Part shown: one piece after another, positions 60,164-64,000 of the stretch
How the letters are laid out: each line of letters opens with the position of its first letter
Position numbering within the stretch: the first letter of the stretch is position 1
Source of the DNA: Pseudorasbora parva
Taxonomy: Eukaryota > Chordata > Actinopteri > Cypriniformes > Gobionidae
Reading direction: 5' to 3'
DNA: 64,000 bases
Assembly (NCBI RefSeq): GCF_024679245.1
Contig: NC_090173.1
Span: 10,365,428-10,429,427 of the forward strand
Translations under genes and position numbers: made by a program
Notes under the pieces: model-generated
Told to the model about the DNA's origin: nothing
Databases searched by the model: none
Seen by the model: the letters and a program-made list of their open reading frames with translations, nothing else

Positions 60164-61393
60164 TTGATGAAATTGTTTCTGCTCCCTTGGCTTTTTTTTT
60201 TCCAGCCCAAAAAAAAAAATGTAGTTGAAGCATCCATTTCATTTAATTGGGAAAATCTAGTTCTTAAAAAAGCAAATTTTCCTCTTTCCTCCAACAGGTT
60301 TTTCAGAAGAAGCTTATTCTCTGTGATGTGATCAAAAGAAGTCGAGTCATCCTGAAGACTGATGCTTTTCTCAAGGATATTTCTTTCAAGAGTCTTCATT
60401 TTTTCTTTCAGGCTTCCAATACTTTGCGCAGTATATTGTTGGCAAAAGAGCTTTACATGGACTTTTCCAATATCCCACCATTGACTTAGAGATTGAAATC
60501 TATTTCTCTCTTCTCTCCAAGATGCCCAGAAAAGATTAAAAGATTGAAGAAAGTTGTGATCTTGTAAAAGTCTATTATTGAAATGCCAATGTGTTTTATA
60601 GATTTTAGAAGAGACAACAGAGACAGACATTGAAAAATAATGGTGATCAGACAAAAAAGAAGGAGAAATACAACTATTAAAGAACCTATCTCTATGCCTT
60701 TTTCTAACATAAAAACGGTCCAGTCTTGCTCCAGACAAGTTATTTGAATTTTTTTTTAACCAAGTATATTGTCTGATTCCAGGAAATGCCTCTCTCCATA
60801 AATCAACAAAATCATGGCAATTAATCAAATTTTTAAAAATCCCAGCAGATAATGGGTGGGGTTCATCGTGATTCCTATCCAAATCTGGATTTGTTGTACA
60901 ATTAAAATCACCCCCCATAACAACAACATTATCTTGAGGACACTGTAATATAGCATCAGAAAGTTTTCCAAAAAAAAGTACACGCTCCTGACCAACACTT
61001 GGTGCATAAACATTAAAAAAAAGTAAAATCAATTTTACCAAGAGTAATATCTACACGCAAAATTCTACCAGGCAAAATCTCTAGCATCACTGGTTGGTTA
61101 CCAATACGTGACGAAAATAACATGGCAACACCTGCACTTAAACTCGTTCCATGGCTCAAAAATGCATTGCCCTTCCAATCTCCAAACCAGTGTGCCTGAT
61201 TTTGTAAATCCGAATGGGTCTCTTGAAGCAAGATTATATCTGCCTTTTTTAAGACTAAATAATCAAATAAGGCAGCTCTCTTTGCTGTGCCCCGGCAACC
61301 ATTAATATTAAAGGTTCCGATGTTCAAAAAAGTCATCTGATAAATAAAAATGGGGCACAAAAAACCCCAAAAAATAAATGCATGTAGAATCAT
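60160..61393 (-). pseudogene. LINE ORF2 endonuclease domain
   Basis: AP-endonuclease-like motifs: FLNIGTFNINGCRG at the start, IILLQETHSD (catalytic Glu), then after a frame break in an A run at about 61018-61026 FNVYAPS, VVMGGDFNCT, ARLDRFYVR and LSDHHYFSMS (catalytic SDH). This enzyme nicks the target DNA. All catalytic signatures remain, but the reading frame is broken. Confidence 0.85.
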
Positions 61394-61402
61394 AAATTAT
61401 TA

Positions 61403-62437
61403 TTATTTCTTATGACAAGTTTTCAATCTTTTTTTAACAGCACTCATATATTTCTTAAGTCTATAACGCTTAGGCTGGTCAAGTTCTTCAAGTGTAGCTT
61501 TTCTAATAGCCATAGAAACAGACTCAACAAAAAGTTGTAAATCAGGAAAATAGGCCTCTACTTTGGGTCTTCGCTGATTAAATGTGGCATCAAGAAATGT
61601 ATGAATCTGTTGAACAGAATAAAAGGATTTCACTTTAAAACTGGATGTCTTCCCTTCAGAATTTCCTTGAGAATTCAATTCAGTCTCATCTACTTCATCT
61701 GATGCAGCACTATCTGAATCATAATCAATCAACTGAGATTCACATTGTTCTAACAGTGGGTCTATACTATTTTGTGACAAATTGTCAACCAACATTTGTA
61801 TCTCGCCTGCAGGCTTGAACTGTTCACCAGAATCATTTGATTCATTTTCTCCAGCAATAACTACTGCTGCATTGTTGCAAACCTTTACTTCAGCAATCAA
61901 AAGAGCATCTGTCTCCACAGGCTTTTCATTTGCACTCACAGTGCTCGTGCTGACTGATTCAAGTTCAATGTGTTGTTCTCTATCATCAGACAGAGTCACC
62001 ATTTCAGTTTGCTCATCATTTTCCCTATTGCTGCTTTCACTCAGACAATGGTTTTCTAATGCTGGATTTACTACTTGCTGTACATTAACAAGTTCACCTT
62101 CATTCTCAACTACACTTTCAGACTCAATAGTCAATGGACAAGCCTGCTTTATATGTCCATATCTGCCACAATTGAAACACTTCATCGACTCTGTACTAAT
62201 AAATATTGTGTAATCCTTGCCTTGCAAAGTCATCTTCGCTGAAACATTCAAGGATTGACAATCTGCGTTCAACACCATATGTGTTTGACGCCTAAACGAC
62301 ATAACATGTTTCAAATCTGGGTTTTTTAGGCCAAGACGGATCATTTTTATCGGGCCCACCAGTTTACCATAACGACCAAGCAAGCGCTCCAATGAATCGT
62401 TAGGAATAAACGGAGGTACGTTAGACAACATAACTTT
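61403..62437 (-). pseudogene. LINE ORF1 with CCHC zinc knuckle
   Basis: An RNA-binding ORF1-type protein. Open from the boundary near 62437 down to the stop at 61403. Early part LSNVPPFIPNDSLERLLGRY is an RRM-like start. CFNCGRYGHIKQACP (about 62160) is a CCHC knuckle, followed by a long acidic, Ser-rich low-complexity region and a basic C-terminus (RYRLKKYMSAVKKRLKTC). The first dozen residues of the open frame derive from the adjacent repeat, so the true N-terminus is lost. Confidence 0.75.
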
Positions 62438-62984
62438 TTGGTAACGCTTTAGATTACGGCCCGGAAAGTACTGCATAATTAAAGTGAATTTACAGCATAA
62501 CTTTCTGTAATTATAGTGTAACTATAAAGTAAGTATATGGGAACAATATGTAATATTGGGGGAATAAAGGGGTAACTATCAGGAAAATTTACAAATTATT
62601 TATACAGTAAGTATTTTTTAATTAAGGGGTAATTATACTGTAAGTATTTTTTAATTAAGGGGTAATTATACTGTAAGTATTTTTAATTAAGGGGTAATTA
62701 TACTGTAAGTATTTTTAATTAAGGGGTAATTATACTGTAAGTATTTTTTAATTAAGGGGTAATTATACTGTAAGTATTCTTTAATTAAGGGGTAATTATA
62801 CTGTAAGTATTTTTTAATTAAGGGGTAATTATACTGTAAGTATTCTTTAATTAAGGGGTAATTATACTGTAAGTATTTTTTTAATTAAGGGGTAATTATA
62901 CTGTAAGCATTTTTTAATTAAGGGGTAATTATCCATGTAGTTATGGGGTAAGTATGGATGTGCGGGCTGTAAATTAAAGTGGCT
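62437..62984. mobile_element. TIR element (MITE-like) with internal minisatellite
   Basis: The left end GGTAACGCTTTAGATTACGG then CCCG is matched in inverted form by CGGGCTGTAAATTAAAGTG near 62962-62984. Ends of the type GGTAACACTTTAGATTACGG are common in zebrafish-like genomes. The interior is filled by a 33-bp tandem repeat. TSD not clear. Confidence 0.55.
62610..62930. repeat. 33-bp minisatellite, about ten copies
   Basis: Unit TACTGTAAGTATTTTTTAAT plus TAAGGGGTAATTA, repeated about ten times with 0-2-base length changes in its T run and few substitutions, indicating recent expansion. Confidence 0.95.
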
Positions 62985-62999
62985 CTTGTTCTCCTATTG

Positions 63000-63446
63000 T
63001 TTCGTGTAGTTATGGGGTAAGTTCAATAAAAACACAAATACAATCTGATATCACTCAGAAACCTTTATTTAAAAAATGAAAAATAAATTTCTCTTGCTTG
63101 GCTTCATCCTCCTCTTGTTCCTCTTCTTTTTCTTCCTTGCCACAGATGAATCTTAAGAAGGATCCCACATGTCTAGCTAGTATTCTGTAACTGTTACACT
63201 GAAAATACAGTGCTCGCAGAAATATCCTCACCGTTTACTCGTCTTTTACCCTCATGCAATCCGAGATGTAACAGCCAACGACTTTATTTCCTCAGATGAA
63301 CATAATCTCTGCTAATTAAAAGTCATTTGGGTTTCTAAGAGTTAAGGCATCAAACAGCAAATACAGCAATAACTACAGTAATCCATACGATCCCAATGGA
63401 TAAGTGTTTGTAAGAAAAATAACAATATATCGCATCCGACCAGCAG
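63000..63446. other. Intergenic, no gene recognised
   Basis: Only short frames. An interrupted C/T-rich stretch lies at about 63103-63140. Confidence 0.5.
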
Positions 63447-64000
63447 TTATCTGCGTGTGCATGCGAGGGTTGATTTCACGCTTGACGTAACTTGAAGGGT
63501 CAAGCGTGACGTGCGCGCGCCGAAAAACTCTGGTCATGTGGATGTCTGATGCTGTCGTTTTTTTATGCTCACAACAGTATACAAACTATAACATAATATA
63601 TAACAATAAAATAATAGCAATTAGAAACAAACAAGAATAAAATACAAGATATGTTCGTTCTCGCATGTGTTTCAGATGAAACGTGCACGAGAACGTCATG
63701 AAAGCTTGAAGCGTCTCATGCACGCGCTGGTAACAGGCAAACTTTCATGACGTTCTCATGCACGTTTCATCTGAAACACACGTGAGAACGGACATTTCTT
63801 GTATTTTATTCTTGTTTGTTTCTAATTGCTATCATCATATATTATGTTATTGTTTGTATACTGTTGAACTTGTGAGCATTAAAAAAAAAACCGACATCAT
63901 CAGACATCCACATGACCAGTTTTATGGCGCGCGCACGTCACGCTTGACCCTTCAAGTTACGTCAAGCGTAAAATCAACCCTCGCATGCACACGCAGATAA
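63447..64000. repeat. Long palindrome/foldback reaching the window edge
   Basis: The left arm 63447-63704 is the reverse complement of the right arm 63742-64000 with few differences. The loop of about 37 bp holds CACGCGCTGGTAACAGGC. The arms start TTATCTGCGTGTGCATGCGA. The palindrome may extend beyond base 64000, because the outermost bases still pair. No coding content. Confidence 0.9.

Larger units (their letters stand above)
57297..62437 (-). mobile_element. Nearly full-length Tx1-like (L1 clade) LINE
   Basis: On the minus strand, in order: ORF1 with a CCHC zinc knuckle, AP-type endonuclease, reverse transcriptase, a C-terminal Cys-His motif, and a short 3' UTR ending on a (TC)n tract. 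At least three frame breaks, mostly at A or T homopolymers, make it inactive. The 5' end stops at a TIR-type repeat near 62437, inside or just before the start of ORF1, so the copy is slightly 5'-truncated. Confidence 0.85.

Noticed and set aside
62610..62930. Regular 33-bp repeats as a CRISPR array
   Set aside because: The units are contiguous with no unique spacers, and the genome is vertebrate.

Overview
The window is typical of a cyprinid (zebrafish/carp-like) fish nuclear genome. It is AT-rich and intron-rich, dense in hAT and Tc1/mariner DNA transposons, and also carries Tx1-like LINEs, Gmr1-like gypsy LTRs, a 5S-derived SINE and long dinucleotide microsatellites. I see no prokaryotic-style genes, no CRISPR array and no functional rRNA or tRNA gene.

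The one convincing host gene runs on the + strand from about 23.4 to 41.8 kb. Five coding exons join with consistent phases (1, 0, 1, 0) and would encode about 2,102 residues. The last exon (37074-41810) is an interferon-induced very large GTPase (VLIG/GVIN family) body with an intact P-loop and DTEG motif, a degenerate upstream P-loop-like stretch, and a Cys/His-rich C-terminus. The second exon (23667-24988) encodes an unusual Ala/Gly-rich hydrophobic domain with nine tandem copies of a TLRSLREAGVSEV-type unit. This unit looks like the LQS-GAAGLS segment of the ISG12/IFI27 (Ifi6/27) family. The gene therefore appears to fuse two interferon-linked modules in one protein, and it is the most interesting item here.

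Layout: 1-4.5 kb, tandemly duplicated 2,136-bp repeat. 4.99-5.59 kb, short hAT with a BED-finger remnant. 5.8-13.9 kb, an 8-kb element with about 1.3-kb terminal inverted repeats, carrying a spliced-looking polyadenylated unit and a nested hAT. 13.9-23.4 kb, mostly unrecognised sequence with one promoter-like block, a long foldback, and LINE and Gag-like relics. 23.4-41.8 kb, the VLIG gene, its introns filled with solo LTR, SINE, hAT, MITE, LINE and DIRS-like pieces. 43.0-46.1 kb, a hAT split by a Tc1 element with an intact transposase. 46.6-48.7 kb, an internally deleted gypsy whose integrase lies upstream of its RT. 49.3-50.9 kb, a second, frameshifted copy of the same Tc1 in opposite orientation. 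51.0-53.1 kb, a solo LTR interrupted by a TTAA element. 53.5-54.6 kb, a Tc1 relic. 55.3-56.5 kb, a CCCGAA-rich repeat with (GA)n. 57.3-62.4 kb, a nearly full Tx1-like LINE ending on a (TC)n tract. 62.4-63.0 kb, a TIR element with a 33-bp minisatellite. 63.4-64.0 kb, a long palindrome that reaches the window edge.

Many insertions were delimited directly from target-site duplications: 8 bp for hAT, TA for Tc1, 5 bp for LTRs, TTAA for one element and 3 bp for two MITEs. All family names come from motif recognition by eye; no database search was possible.
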